64,000 nucleotides of DNA from Lachnospiraceae bacterium. Its GTDB lineage: Bacteria; Bacillota; Clostridia; Lachnospirales; Lachnospiraceae. How positions within the stretch are numbered: position 1 is the first letter of the stretch; each line of letters begins with the position of its first letter. The stretch lies in contig CAJTBO010000020.1 in assembly GCA_910573755.1 (NCBI GenBank), positions 22,466-86,465 of the forward strand, in the 5' to 3' direction. Both the position numbers and the translations under genes were made by a program. The notes under the pieces were generated by a model, which worked only from the letters and a program-made list of their open reading frames with translations, did no database searches and was not told the origin of the DNA. Below, piece by piece: positions 53,581 to 62,429 of the stretch.

Positions 53581-55008
53581 TTGGCACAGGAAAAGCATTC
53601 CAACATCAGAAAATATCACAAGCCGCTGAATGTGAATATCGGTATGATCATTTTCGGTGCAATGTTCATCTATATCATCATCTGCATCATCATGTATATG
53701 CAGACGGAACATTTGAGCGGGTATGAGGTAAAGACCGGTTCCCTTACGGTAAATAACGTCTATCGCGGAATTGCGCTCAGGGAGGAAACCCTTTATGAAT
53801 CCATTGATGCCGGCTATGTCTATTATTTCGCGCCTGAGGGCACCCATGTAGCCTGCGGCGATCTGGTCTATGCAGTGGATTCCTCCAGCAAACTGGCGGA
53901 ACTGATGAATGAATCCACTGAAGAGGAAAATCTGACAAATGCGGATTACAATAGTTTAAAAGCAAAGATCGTCAATTACCGCAGTAATTTTGACGAAACG
54001 GAATTTTCTACGGTTTATGATTTTAAATACGACCTTCAGAGTGAGATCGCAAAGCTCAGCAACCGCGCAGTTCTCAGCGCGATGAATGAGATGGCGGGAG
54101 CTACAGGCATCAGCAGATGCTATGCCGACAAAGCGGGCGCTGTAGTTTTTTCCAGCGACGGTTACGAAAACCTGACGCCTCAGGAGATCACACTGGAGAG
54201 TTTTAACGAGGAAAACTATACCAAAAACCAGTTTCTCACCGCAAACCGTTTCGGAAAAAATGATCCCGTCTATAAACTTGTCTCGAAGGAAGACTGGGAA
54301 GTAGTGATCCAGGTGGACACGGAAGAACGTGTCCAGGAACTTATGGAAGCGGAATATGTGAAAGTAAAGTTCATGAAGGATCAGTATGAAGTCTGGGGAA
54401 AAGTGACTGTTTACGGGCATGACGAGAAAGAAGGCATCACTTTTGTCGGACTGAGTTTTACCACCTCCATGATCAATTATATAACGGATCGTTTCGTCGA
54501 TGTGGAACTTGTTCTGGAGGAGGATACCGGCCTGAAGATCCCCAATTCCTCCATCGCGCAGCGGAATTTTTTTCTGATTGATGAGGACTATATTGTGGAA
54601 CAGGGGAGTGATAAAAAAACGGGTGTCATGCGCCAGACTTTTACGGAGGATAATGAGATCACTTCGGAATTTGTGGAAACCCCCATCTATAATATAGATG
54701 AGGAAGAAGGCCTTTATTATGTGGATGAAAGCGTGCTGAATGTGGGGGACGTGCTCTATAAAGAGGATTCCTCAGAGACGCTTACCGTGAGTAAGCAGGC
54801 GTCCCTGACCGGGGTGTACAATATCAATAAGGGATATGCGGATTTCAAACGTATTATCGTCCTGTATGATAACGAAGAATACTCCATTGTGGAATCCAAC
54901 ACGCAGTACGGGCTCCGTCCTTACGACTATATTGCGCTTGAGGCATCTACGGTGGTGGCGGATCAGTTTGTGACGGAGAAGAAGCTTAATGTGAATACGG
55001 AAGAATAA
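53581..55008 (+). CDS. HlyD-like membrane protein upstream of yggS/sepF
   Basis: A 475-residue protein with one N-terminal membrane segment (VNIGMIIFGAMFIYIIICIIMYM). The large extracytoplasmic part resembles HlyD/AcrA-type adaptor proteins by pattern. A barrel-sandwich start (GSLTVNNVYRGIALREETLYES...GYVYYFAPEGTHVACGDLVYAVDS), a helical stretch with charged residues, then beta domains. No partner transporter is nearby. In Clostridia such a gene often precedes yggS-sepF, which hints at an envelope or division role (inference). The start is TTG with GGGAGG eight bases upstream. Confidence 0.72.
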   Translation: MAQEKHSNIRKYHKPLNVNIGMIIFGAMFIYIIICIIMYMQTEHLSGYEVKTGSLTVNNVYRGIALREETLYESIDAGYVYYFAPEGTHVACGDLVYAVDSSSKLAELMNESTEEENLTNADYNSLKAKIVNYRSNFDETEFSTVYDFKYDLQSEIAKLSNRAVLSAMNEMAGATGISRCYADKAGAVVFSSDGYENLTPQEITLESFNEENYTKNQFLTANRFGKNDPVYKLVSKEDWEVVIQVDTEERVQELMEAEYVKVKFMKDQYEVWGKVTVYGHDEKEGITFVGLSFTTSMINYITDRFVDVELVLEEDTGLKIPNSSIAQRNFFLIDEDYIVEQGSDKKTGVMRQTFTEDNEITSEFVETPIYNIDEEEGLYYVDESVLNVGDVLYKEDSSETLTVSKQASLTGVYNINKGYADFKRIIVLYDNEEYSIVESNTQYGLRPYDYIALEASTVVADQFVTEKKLNVNTEE

Positions 55009-55104
55009 GTAATTTCGTCTGTCAGATGATCAGGATCATGAGTACTATTTCAGAGTACCGGATCAGTGTTTTAAATAATATGAATAAATCAGGAGAGGCT
55101 TCGT

Positions 55105-55167
55105 GTGAAAAATAAGATTTTTCATTGCTGTTTGTGCCTGAGTAAAAAGAAAGGAATGAGTGATTAA
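55105..55167 (+). CDS. Short Cys-rich leader peptide, copy B
   Basis: A GTG-started 20-residue frame, VKNKIFHCCLCLSKKKGMSD. AGGAGAGG ends six bases before the GTG, so it should be translated. The stop is one base before the yggS ATG at 55169. The copy at 18030 has the same layout before an unrelated gene. The nucleotide identity of the two is about 90 percent over 67 bases. Confidence 0.5.
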   Translation: MKNKIFHCCLCLSKKKGMSD

Positions 55168-55168
55168 T

Positions 55169-55849
55169 ATGATCAGAGAAAATCTGGGCAGGGTGCAGGA
55201 AAATATCAGGGCGGCGGCTAAGGAAGCCGGAAGGGATCCGAAAGGGGTTACGCTGATCGCGGTGAGCAAGACAAAGCCGGTATCCATGATAGAAGAAGCC
55301 TATGACTGCGGCTGCAGGGACTTCGGGGAGAACAAGGTGCAGGAACTGTGCGACAAGTATGAGGTTTTGCCGAAGGATATCAGATGGCATCTGATCGGGC
55401 ATCTGCAGCGCAATAAGGTAAAGTATGTGGTAGATAAAGCATATCTGATCCACAGTGTGGATTCTCTCAGGCTGGCGCAGGAGATCCAGAAAGAGGCGGA
55501 AAAAAATCAGGTACATGTGAATGTCCTGATCGAAGTGAACATGGCAAGAGAAGAGAGCAAATTCGGCGTTTTGGCTGAGGAAACGGAAAATTTAGTCCGG
55601 GAGATCGCAAAATTGCCCAATATTCACATTCAGGGATTAATGACGATAGCACCGGTTGTCGAAAAACCGGAGGATAACGGGATTCACTTTGCTAACTTAA
55701 AACAATTATCTGTTGACATAAAAGAGAAAAACATTGATAATGTTAGTATGAATGTTCTCTCAATGGGGATGACCGGTGATTATGAGCAGGCTGTAAAAGA
55801 CGGCGCTGCTTATGTGAGGGTGGGCACCGGCATCTTTGGAGAACGATAA
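55169..55849 (+). CDS. yggS: PLP homeostasis protein YggS/YlmE
   Basis: A PLP-binding protein (fold type III, alanine racemase-like barrel without racemase activity) involved in vitamin B6 and amino acid balance. The Lys that binds PLP is in TLIAVSKTKPVSMIEEAY. Other blocks: DFGENKVQEL, WHLIGHLQRNKVKY, EVNMAREESKFGV, IQGLMTIAP and LSMGMTGDYEQAV. The 226-residue length is normal. ATG 55169 fits the family start (MIRENL); an in-frame GTG at 55160 lies inside the leader frame. sepF follows after 15 bases. Confidence 0.95.
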   Translation: MIRENLGRVQENIRAAAKEAGRDPKGVTLIAVSKTKPVSMIEEAYDCGCRDFGENKVQELCDKYEVLPKDIRWHLIGHLQRNKVKYVVDKAYLIHSVDSLRLAQEIQKEAEKNQVHVNVLIEVNMAREESKFGVLAEETENLVREIAKLPNIHIQGLMTIAPVVEKPEDNGIHFANLKQLSVDIKEKNIDNVSMNVLSMGMTGDYEQAVKDGAAYVRVGTGIFGER

Positions 55850-55864
55850 GGAGAGAGTGTGTAG

Positions 55865-56374
55865 ATGGGAGTAATGGACAAGTTTTTAAATTATATGAAG
55901 CTGAACGATGAAGATGACGGCGGATATTACGATGACGACTACTATGACGATGACGATGAGGTGGCAGAACCTGCTCCCCGCAGAAGTAAGCCGACATTGG
56001 TAAAAGATATTGAACCGGAACCGGAAGAAGAAAAACCGGTAAAAAAGACAGTTCCTAAAATAACCCCTATGAAACAGTCGAGAAGAGTGAGTGCTGGTGG
56101 AATGGAAGTTTGTGTTATCAAGCCTACTTCTGTGGAAGACGGCCGGGAAATTACAGAAACCCTGTTGGCAAACAGAACCGTCGTTTTAAATCTGGAAGGG
56201 CTGGATATGGAAATAGCCCAGAGGATCATTGATTTTACAAGCGGCTCCTGCTTTGCGATCAGCGGCAATCTTCAGAAGATTTCTCATTATATTTTCATCA
56301 TTACACCTCCCAGTGTAGATATTTCCGGGGATTTTCAGGAAATCTTAGGTTCTTCACTGGATATGCCGATTTAG
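55865..56374 (+). CDS. sepF: Cell division protein SepF
   Basis: FtsZ-binding protein that tethers and shapes the Z-ring at the membrane in Gram-positives. The N-terminal amphipathic helix (MGVMDKFLNYMKLND) is the membrane anchor. An acidic, Asp/Tyr-rich linker follows (about residues 15-60). The C-terminal domain (MEVCVIKPTSVEDGREITETLLANRTVVLNLEGLDMEIAQRIIDFTSGSCFAI) is diagnostic. At 169 residues it is standard. AAGGAGAG precedes the ATG. A terminator follows at 56409. Confidence 0.95.
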   Translation: MGVMDKFLNYMKLNDEDDGGYYDDDYYDDDDEVAEPAPRRSKPTLVKDIEPEPEEEKPVKKTVPKITPMKQSRRVSAGGMEVCVIKPTSVEDGREITETLLANRTVVLNLEGLDMEIAQRIIDFTSGSCFAISGNLQKISHYIFIITPPSVDISGDFQEILGSSLDMPI

Positions 56375-56408
56375 CGGACTATATACATAGATCATGTAAA
56401 AAAAGAGA

Positions 56409-56458
56409 ACATCCTGCAGGATACCGTAAGGGCGGGTTCCGGCTTGCAGGATGTTTTT
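56409..56458 (+). terminator. Rho-independent terminator after sepF
   Basis: ACATCCTGCA (56409-56418) pairs perfectly with TGCAGGATGT (56445-56454), with TTTTT at the end. The loop holds an inner GGCGGGTTCC-type stretch. Confidence 0.8.
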
Positions 56459-56468
56459 GCGGAACCGG

Positions 56469-56959
56469 GTAAATCAGCATATCCCCGAGCGTCTTCCACC
56501 TGAGGTGTGGTGAGAGGGGATATGCGGAACCGGAAAATCAGCATATCCCCGAGCAGCGCACAAGACGATCTGCAGACGAGGATTCGGCTGCGGAGCGTCT
56601 TCCACCTAAGGTGTGGTGAGAGGGGATATGCGGAACCGGAAAATCAGCATATCCCCGAGCAGCGCACAAGACGATCTGCAGACGAGGATCGGCTGCGGAG
56701 CGTCTTCCACCTGAGGTGTGGTGAGAGGGGATATGCGGAACCGGAAAATCAGCATATCCCCGAGCAGCGCACAAGACGATCTGCAGACGAGGATCGGCTG
56801 CGGAGCGTCTTCCGCCTGAGGTGTGGTGAGAGGGGATATGCGGAACCAGAAAATCAGCATATCCCCGAGCAGCGCACAAGACGATCTGCAGACGAGGATC
56901 GGCTGCGGAGCGTCTTCCACCTGAGGTGTGGTGAGAGGGGATATGCGGAACTGGAATAG
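56469..56959. repeat. 105-bp tandem repeat array upstream of aroB
   Basis: Four full copies: 56525-56630 (106 bases, one extra T), 56631-56735, 56736-56840 and 56841-56945. A partial copy precedes them (from about 56469) and a short one follows to 56959. Copies differ by only a few bases. Each holds GCATATCCCC and GGGGATATGC in inverted orientation plus CCACCTGAGGTGTGG, so strong RNA or DNA hairpins are possible. The length is a multiple of three, so frames stay open on both strands. That is not evidence of coding. The 598-base gap between sepF and aroB holds only this and the terminator. Confidence 0.9.
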
Positions 56960-56972
56960 AAAGGAATCAAAT

Positions 56973-58127
56973 ATGGCAGAGATAACAAAAGATACAGAAT
57001 GCGGACGCCTCTCCGTCTTTTATCAGAAAAAACCTTGTTATGACCTTGTTTTTGAGCATTCTTTTGAAAGGCTTCCCGAAGAACTTCAGAAATTATTTCC
57101 GGAGGAGAACGGAGAAAGCCTGCTTCGAAAAAGAAATCTTTGTGTGATCACGGACCGCAATGTGGATGCGCTTTTCGGTGCGGAGATAAAGGAACTTCTG
57201 CAGGGAATCTGCAAAGAGCTTTCTTTTTATGTATTTTCAGCGGGGGAAGAGCACAAAACGCTGGAAACCGTATCGGATATCTACCGCTTCCTGATCGAAA
57301 AAAGGATCACGCGAAAGGATATGCTGATCGCTCTCGGCGGCGGCGTGGTCGGTGATATCACCGGGTTTGCGGCGGCTTCTTTCCTGCGCGGGATCGATTT
57401 TGTGCAGATCCCCACGACCCTTTTGTCCCAGGTGGACAGTTCCATCGGCGGCAAGACCGGTGTGGATTTCGAACAGTATAAAAATATGGTGGGCGCCTTC
57501 CATATGCCCCGCCTTGTCTACACAAACGTCTCTGTTTTAAAGGAACTTGATGAACGCCAGTTTGCCTCCGGGTTCGCGGAGGTGATGAAACACGGCCTGA
57601 TCAAAGACCGGAAGTATTATGAATGGCTTTTAGAACATATCTACGAGATCGATGACAGGGAAGCGGACGTTTTACAGGAAATGGTATACAGAAGCTGCGT
57701 GGTAAAAAAGAAAGTGGTGGAGAAAGACCCCACGGAGCAGGGGGAGCGCGCGCTCCTCAATTTCGGGCACACCATCGGACACGGCATCGAAAAGGCAAGC
57801 AATTTTACGCTGTTTCACGGGGAATGCGTGGCGCTTGGATGCATTGCCGCAGCGAATATTTCCTGTAAACGCGGACTGATCGGGGAAGATGAATATCTAG
57901 AGATCCGGGATATGTTCGTGCCCTTCCATCTGCCGATCGCCCTGCGGGATATTTCCTTTACGGCACAGGAAGTTGTGGAGAACACAAGATCCGATAAGAA
58001 AAATGCTTCCGGAACGCTGCGGTTTATCCTCCTTCATAAGCTGGGAAAGGCATTTATTGATGAAACGGTAACAGAGAAAGAACTGCTTGAGGCAGTAGAG
58101 GATTTGATCATTCATGAAGAGACGTAA
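56973..58127 (+). CDS. aroB: 3-dehydroquinate synthase
   Basis: Second enzyme of the shikimate pathway, NAD- and metal-dependent. The start at 56973 (MAEITKDTEC) has AAGGA seven bases upstream; the frame is open further up into the repeat. Family motifs: VITDRNVDALFG, FSAGEEHKTLETV, IALGGGVVGDITGFAAASFLRGIDFVQIPTTLLSQVDSSIGGKTGVD, KHGLIKD and LNFGHTIGHGIEKAS (metal His). At 384 residues it is normal or slightly long. lspA overlaps its last 14 bases. No other aro gene is nearby. Confidence 0.96.
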   Translation: MAEITKDTECGRLSVFYQKKPCYDLVFEHSFERLPEELQKLFPEENGESLLRKRNLCVITDRNVDALFGAEIKELLQGICKELSFYVFSAGEEHKTLETVSDIYRFLIEKRITRKDMLIALGGGVVGDITGFAAASFLRGIDFVQIPTTLLSQVDSSIGGKTGVDFEQYKNMVGAFHMPRLVYTNVSVLKELDERQFASGFAEVMKHGLIKDRKYYEWLLEHIYEIDDREADVLQEMVYRSCVVKKKVVEKDPTEQGERALLNFGHTIGHGIEKASNFTLFHGECVALGCIAAANISCKRGLIGEDEYLEIRDMFVPFHLPIALRDISFTAQEVVENTRSDKKNASGTLRFILLHKLGKAFIDETVTEKELLEAVEDLIIHEET

Positions 58128-58650
58128 AACAATATTGCTTGCCGTCGATCTGGCGGCAGTGGCTCTTTTAACATACTTCGATCAGTTCACAAAATATCTG
58201 GCGGTGTTCCATTTAAAGGGAAAACCGGATATTCCGATCCTGAAGGATATTCTCGTACTGCAGTATCTTGAAAACAAGGGCGCCGCCTTCGGCATGCTGC
58301 AAAACCAGAAGATTTTTTTCCTCCTGATCGAGATACTGATCCTGCTTGTGATCGGTTTTGCACTGGTGAAAATGCCGGCTGACAAAAAGTACAATCTGAT
58401 GCATCTCACGGCGGTACTGGTTGCAGGCGGCGCCATCGGCAATATGATCGACCGCGTAGTGCAGGATTATGTGGTGGATTTTATCTATTTTGTACTGATC
58501 GATTTTCCGATCTTCAATGTGGCGGATATCTATGTGACCTGCGCTACGGTGCTGTTTGTAGTCACTGTCCTGTTTTATTACAAAGAAGAGGATTTTTCTT
58601 TTCTCAGCATAAAACAAAACAGGACGAAAACGCCGGATCAGAAAGACTGA
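58114..58650 (+). CDS. lspA: Lipoprotein signal peptidase (signal peptidase II)
   Basis: Aspartic membrane protease that cleaves the signal of prolipoproteins such as those at 2020, 18094 and 51636. It has four membrane helices in 178 residues. Catalytic Asp candidates are D113 in IGNMIDRVV and D138 in FNVADIYV. DQFTKYLAVFHLKG and LENKGAAFGMLQN are family blocks. The gene overlaps aroB by 14 bases and precedes rluD, a common lspA-rluD pair. The basic tail (KQNRTKTPDQKD) is cytosolic. Confidence 0.96.
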   Translation: MKRRKTILLAVDLAAVALLTYFDQFTKYLAVFHLKGKPDIPILKDILVLQYLENKGAAFGMLQNQKIFFLLIEILILLVIGFALVKMPADKKYNLMHLTAVLVAGGAIGNMIDRVVQDYVVDFIYFVLIDFPIFNVADIYVTCATVLFVVTVLFYYKEEDFSFLSIKQNRTKTPDQKD

Positions 58651-58703
58651 CTAAAAAGGCGGAAAGCGGGAAGATTTTTCCGAAAAGAGCACAGGAAAAG
58701 GGA

Positions 58704-59615
58704 ATGGATGAATTTAAATTTGAAGTGACGGAAACCAGCAGCGGGGAGCGCATCGATCGATTTATCACAGGCTGTATCGATTCGCTGACCCGTTCTTATA
58801 TTCAGAAGATGATCGCCCGGGAGATGTGTTTTGTAAACGGAAAGCCGGCGAAGGCAAGCTACCGTGTGAAGGACGGGGATGAAGTGGCGTTTTCCCTTCC
58901 GGAGAGCACAGAACCCGATATCGCGCCTGAGGACATCCCTCTGGACATCCTGTATGAGGACGAGGACGTCCTTGTGGTCAATAAACCGAAGGATATGGTC
59001 GTTCACCCCGCTCCGGGGCATTACAGCGGCACCCTCGTCAATGCGGTGATGTTCCACTGCCGCGACAGCCTTTCCGGCATCAACGGCGTGATGCGCCCGG
59101 GGATCGTACACCGCATCGACAAGGACACTTCCGGCTCCCTGATCATCTGTAAAAATGACGCGGCGCATAACAGCATTGCCGCGCAGTTAAAGGAGCATTC
59201 CGTGAACCGCATCTACCATGCGGTCGTTTACGGTGTCCTGAAGGAAGATGAAATGACTATAGACGCGCCGGTCGGAAGAGACCCGAAGGACCGGCTGAAG
59301 ATGGCGGTAGTGCCCGGCGGGAAGAGGGCTCTGACCCATGTGCAGGTACTGAAGCGTTTTCAGAAGTTTACCTATGTCGCCTGTCGTTTGGAAACCGGCA
59401 GGACTCACCAGATCAGAGTGCATATGTCGTATATCGGGCATCCTATTTTAGGGGATGAGGTTTATGCGCCCGGCAGAAAAAGCCCCGTAAAATGTAAGGG
59501 GCAGGTTCTCCATGCAAAGGTGATCGGCTTTATCCATCCGGGAAATAAAAAATATATAGAATTTGATGCGCCTCTTCCGGATGAATTCAGACATCTTCTT
59601 GAAATCCTCACATAA
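58704..59615 (+). CDS. rluD: 23S rRNA pseudouridine synthase RluD family
   Basis: Isomerises uridines in 23S rRNA. The N-terminal S4 domain (ERIDRFITGCIDSLTRSYIQKMIAREMCFVNGKPAKASYRVKDGD) is at about residues 10-70. The synthase domain has VVNKPKDMVVHPAPGH and the catalytic Asp139 in VHRIDKDTSGSLI. GRTHQIRVHMSYIGHPILGDEVY is the closing motif. At 303 residues it is normal. AGGAAAAGGGA precedes the ATG. It follows lspA by 53 bases, and a terminator follows it. Confidence 0.95.
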   Translation: MDEFKFEVTETSSGERIDRFITGCIDSLTRSYIQKMIAREMCFVNGKPAKASYRVKDGDEVAFSLPESTEPDIAPEDIPLDILYEDEDVLVVNKPKDMVVHPAPGHYSGTLVNAVMFHCRDSLSGINGVMRPGIVHRIDKDTSGSLIICKNDAAHNSIAAQLKEHSVNRIYHAVVYGVLKEDEMTIDAPVGRDPKDRLKMAVVPGGKRALTHVQVLKRFQKFTYVACRLETGRTHQIRVHMSYIGHPILGDEVYAPGRKSPVKCKGQVLHAKVIGFIHPGNKKYIEFDAPLPDEFRHLLEILT

Positions 59616-59664
59616 ATTCTGTATATATATTCAAAGAAGATCAGAAAAAAACAGGGTTTTTGGT

Positions 59665-59692
59665 AAAAAATGCATCTTAGATGCATTTTTTT
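59665..59692 (+). terminator. Bidirectional-type terminator after rluD
   Basis: AAAAAATGCATC (59665-59676) pairs with GATGCATTTTTT (59680-59691) around TTA. The A-run and T-run allow use from either direction. Confidence 0.8.
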
Positions 59693-59793
59693 GTTGAATT
59701 TTTCGATTTAGTGTGCTAAATTAATTACAGTATTTTTTTATAAAGTTTATAATTATTTAATATCACAGACAGTACAACGGGGTATAAAACAGA

Positions 59794-60396
59794 ATGCATT
59801 CGGCTGATTATTTAAACAGGCTGCTCCTTCGATATTCGGGTACGTTCGATATTTATCAGCCTTATACGATCCTGGGCAGGGAATATCCGGCATATGGATA
59901 TTTTTTTTCCCATGTAGAGAAGTATGTTCTGGTCAGGAAAGCAAATATGTGGTCAGCGGACAGTTACGAACATGTCCTGTTCGCAAATCCGAAAGAACTG
60001 ACACAGACGCATCTTGAGGAATACAGACAGGCAATAGAGGAATATATTGAACCAGCACTGATATTAAAGGGAGAGAAGCTTCCGGAACCCAATCATATGT
60101 ATTCCTATATCACGATAGCAGTGATCACGGAAAAAGCTTTATCATCCGAACTGAAAAAAGCGGTGAAGAAGTTTAAGTTTGAGAAAAGTTATATGCACAG
60201 TATCCGGGGATATTCCCAGGGGCGGATCGCGGTGGCTTCCATGGAGGATACGGATGTCTGCCTGAACGGAGCCGGAAGAACGCTCAAAAAGCTCTATAAA
60301 AGCGTTTTTGAAGAGGTAAGGGCGGGGAAGCCGGGATACCGGGAGGCACTGGAGAAACAGGGGCTTCAAAGCTTTAAACAGAACGCCCCGCAGTGA
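59794..60396 (+). CDS. Hypothetical protein
   Basis: A 200-residue soluble protein of unknown function, with no signal or membrane segment. Tyr-rich N-terminal strands (FDIYQPYTILGREYPAYGYFFSH) are followed by HVEKYVLVRKANMWSADSYEHVLFANPKELTQTHLEE. A basic helix pair comes next (ELKKAVKKFKFEKSYMHSIRGYSQGRIAV), with a C-terminal helical part. I recall similar proteins in Clostridia and cannot assign a role. The leader (59700-59790) is very AT-rich and probably holds the promoter. No clear neighbour link. Confidence 0.7.
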   Translation: MHSADYLNRLLLRYSGTFDIYQPYTILGREYPAYGYFFSHVEKYVLVRKANMWSADSYEHVLFANPKELTQTHLEEYRQAIEEYIEPALILKGEKLPEPNHMYSYITIAVITEKALSSELKKAVKKFKFEKSYMHSIRGYSQGRIAVASMEDTDVCLNGAGRTLKKLYKSVFEEVRAGKPGYREALEKQGLQSFKQNAPQ

Positions 60397-60499
60397 CTTT
60401 GCTTATGTTTGCGTTGGAAACAGCGTTTGATATAAGAGCTCTATCAACACTAAAGAGGAGTAGATACTCCCCAAATAAAAATGATAGGAGGGATTTAGT

Positions 60500-62206
60500 G
60501 TGAGCGCATTATTATTAATTGTACTTGCCATCGTAATTTTCGTAGTTGCTTATCTGACTTACGGCCGTTACCTGGCAAAAACCTGGGGGATCGATCCCAG
60601 CAGAACGACACCTGCCCATGAAATGGAGGACGGTGTTGACTATGTACCGGCAAAAACTGCTGTCCTTATGGGACACCATTTTTCATCTATCGCCGGCGCC
60701 GGCCCTATTAACGGACCTATTCAGGCAGCATTTTTCGGCTGGGTACCCTGTTTCCTCTGGATTGTGATCGGTGGTATTTTCTTCGGCGCAGTTCAGGATT
60801 TCAGTTCCATTTTTGTATCCATTCGTCATAAAGGCATGTCCCTTGGCGAAGTAATTGAGGAGAATATCGGCAGAAGAGCAAGAGTACTGTTTACCGTATT
60901 TGCATGGCTGGTACTGCTCCTTGTTATCGCAGCGTTTGCGGATATCGTGGCAAACTCCTTTATCGGCGCAAGCCACGGCGGATCTGCCAGCAACGGCTCC
61001 GTTGCAACAGCTTCCCTGCTGTTTATTCCGCTTGCCATCGTATTCGGTTTTCTTGTATACAGAAAGAATGCTCCGATGATCGTAGCTACCGTACTCGGTG
61101 TTATTCTCCTTGCGGCATGCGTAGGTATCGGCCTTGCGTTCCCTCTGGATCTGCCCAAGAATTTCTGGATCGCGTTTGTTTTTGTTTACATCATGATCGC
61201 TTCTGTAGCACCTGTATGGATTCTGCTGCAGCCCAGAGATTACCTGAGTTCCTTCCTGCTTTACTTTATGATGGCAGCTGCTGTAATCGGTATCATCGGC
61301 GCAACGATCATCAACCCTGCATCCACAACATTCCAGACACCTGCATTTACAGGGTTCGCAGTAGGTGAAAACTATCTGTTCCCTGTACTGTTCATTACCA
61401 TCGCCTGCGGCGCTATTTCCGGTTTCCATTCTCTGATCGGTTCCGGTACAACGTCCAAACAGCTTGATAATGAAAAAGATGCCCTGCTGGTAGGTTATGG
61501 CTCCATGCTGATCGAGTGCGTACTGGCTGTGATCTCCCTGATCGCTATCGGCACGCTTTCCTCTAACGGCACACAGGCAGCCGTGCAGGAAATGCTGGGC
61601 CTTGAAGCGATTTCCCCGACCGTTATTTTCGGTACGGCGATCTCTAACTTCTTTGAAGTGATGGGTTTCTCCGCAGGCGCGGTGGCAGCAACAAAGACGA
61701 TCATCATGCTGGCGGTTTCCTGTTTCTGTCTGACCTCCCTTGATACAGGTACAAGGCTCGGCAGATTTATGTTCCAGGAACTGTTCGCAACAAGCAAGAG
61801 CGGCGAAAAGAACATCCTGTCCAATATGTATGTGGCGACAGTGATCACCGCGATCTGCGGTTTCATCCTTTGTCTGGCGGGTTATCAGAAAGTATGGCCG
61901 CTGTTCGGCGCTGCCAACCAGCTCGTGGCTGTTCCTGCGTTCCTTGCGGCAGCTACCTATTTAAAGAAAATCGGCAGGAAAAACGGAATGCTGTATTTCC
62001 CGATCATCTTTATGTCCGCCGCAACGCTCTGTTCACTGGTATTATCCTTCAAGAATAATATTGTGTCCATTATGGGCGGGGCAACAGGCACAGCATTATT
62101 TACATGCATCCTGCAGGATGTGATCATCGTTCCTCTCGTTATCCTGGCTGTGATCCTGATCGTTGAGGGTACACAGGTACTGACAGGGAAGAAAAAAGTT
62201 TCATAA
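60500..62206 (+). CDS. cstA: Carbon starvation protein A family transporter
   Basis: A 568-residue integral membrane protein with about 15-16 hydrophobic helices. It belongs to the CstA family, whose members import peptides or pyruvate. TYGRYLAKTWGIDPSRTTPAHEMEDGVDYVPAK, GHHFSSIAGAGPINGPIQAAFFGWVP and FHSLIGSGTTSKQLDNEKDALLVGYG are diagnostic. It lacks the longer C terminus of E. coli CstA. Codon use favours the preferred set, suggesting high expression. The start is GTG with ATAGGAGGG upstream. A large hairpin follows the stop. Confidence 0.93.
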   Translation: MSALLLIVLAIVIFVVAYLTYGRYLAKTWGIDPSRTTPAHEMEDGVDYVPAKTAVLMGHHFSSIAGAGPINGPIQAAFFGWVPCFLWIVIGGIFFGAVQDFSSIFVSIRHKGMSLGEVIEENIGRRARVLFTVFAWLVLLLVIAAFADIVANSFIGASHGGSASNGSVATASLLFIPLAIVFGFLVYRKNAPMIVATVLGVILLAACVGIGLAFPLDLPKNFWIAFVFVYIMIASVAPVWILLQPRDYLSSFLLYFMMAAAVIGIIGATIINPASTTFQTPAFTGFAVGENYLFPVLFITIACGAISGFHSLIGSGTTSKQLDNEKDALLVGYGSMLIECVLAVISLIAIGTLSSNGTQAAVQEMLGLEAISPTVIFGTAISNFFEVMGFSAGAVAATKTIIMLAVSCFCLTSLDTGTRLGRFMFQELFATSKSGEKNILSNMYVATVITAICGFILCLAGYQKVWPLFGAANQLVAVPAFLAAATYLKKIGRKNGMLYFPIIFMSAATLCSLVLSFKNNIVSIMGGATGTALFTCILQDVIIVPLVILAVILIVEGTQVLTGKKKVS

Positions 62207-62216
62207 ATAAAATGAT

Positions 62217-62310
62217 AGAGCTTTAAAAATGTAACTTGTAGATTTTCATCAATATAACAATAAAGCTTCAAAATGTAACTGACGGATTTTCGTCGATATA
62301 ACGATAAAGC
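62217..62310. repeat. 44-base direct repeat after cstA
   Basis: Two diverged copies, about 62217-62260 and 62261-62304 (AAAGCTT, AAATGTAACT, GATTTTC, TCNATATAAC, in that order), and the start of a third (AAAGCTTTCAG). They lie between the cstA stop and its long hairpin. Confidence 0.65.
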
Positions 62311-62336
62311 TTTCAGTACATAAAGCTGTATAAAAT

Positions 62337-62428
62337 AAAAGCCGTTTCGGCGGATCGGTCCGTATCACTGCACCAATTTCAGCGATTGGTTATACAGGGA
62401 TATTGACCGGACCGCCGGGGCGGTTTTT
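62337..62428 (+). terminator. Long nested hairpin/terminator downstream of cstA
   Basis: The outer arms 62337-62360 (AAAAGCCGTTTCGGCGGATC...) and 62405-62428 (...GGACCGCCGGGGCGGTTTTT) pair over about 24 bases with few mismatches, ending in a T-run. Inside is a perfect small stem, ACCAAT (62372-62377) and ATTGGT (62385-62390). The elaborate interior is more than a plain terminator needs. Confidence 0.7.
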
Positions 62429-62429
62429 A

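Noticed and set aside
56507..56959. Open frame of 150 codons encoding a 35-residue repeat
   Set aside because: The 105-base repeat length keeps frames open on both strands. There is no independent evidence of coding, and aroB has a better start downstream.
56928..56972. Upstream start for aroB inside the repeat
   Set aside because: The 56973 ATG has an AAGGA site at good distance, and the extra residues come from the repeat.
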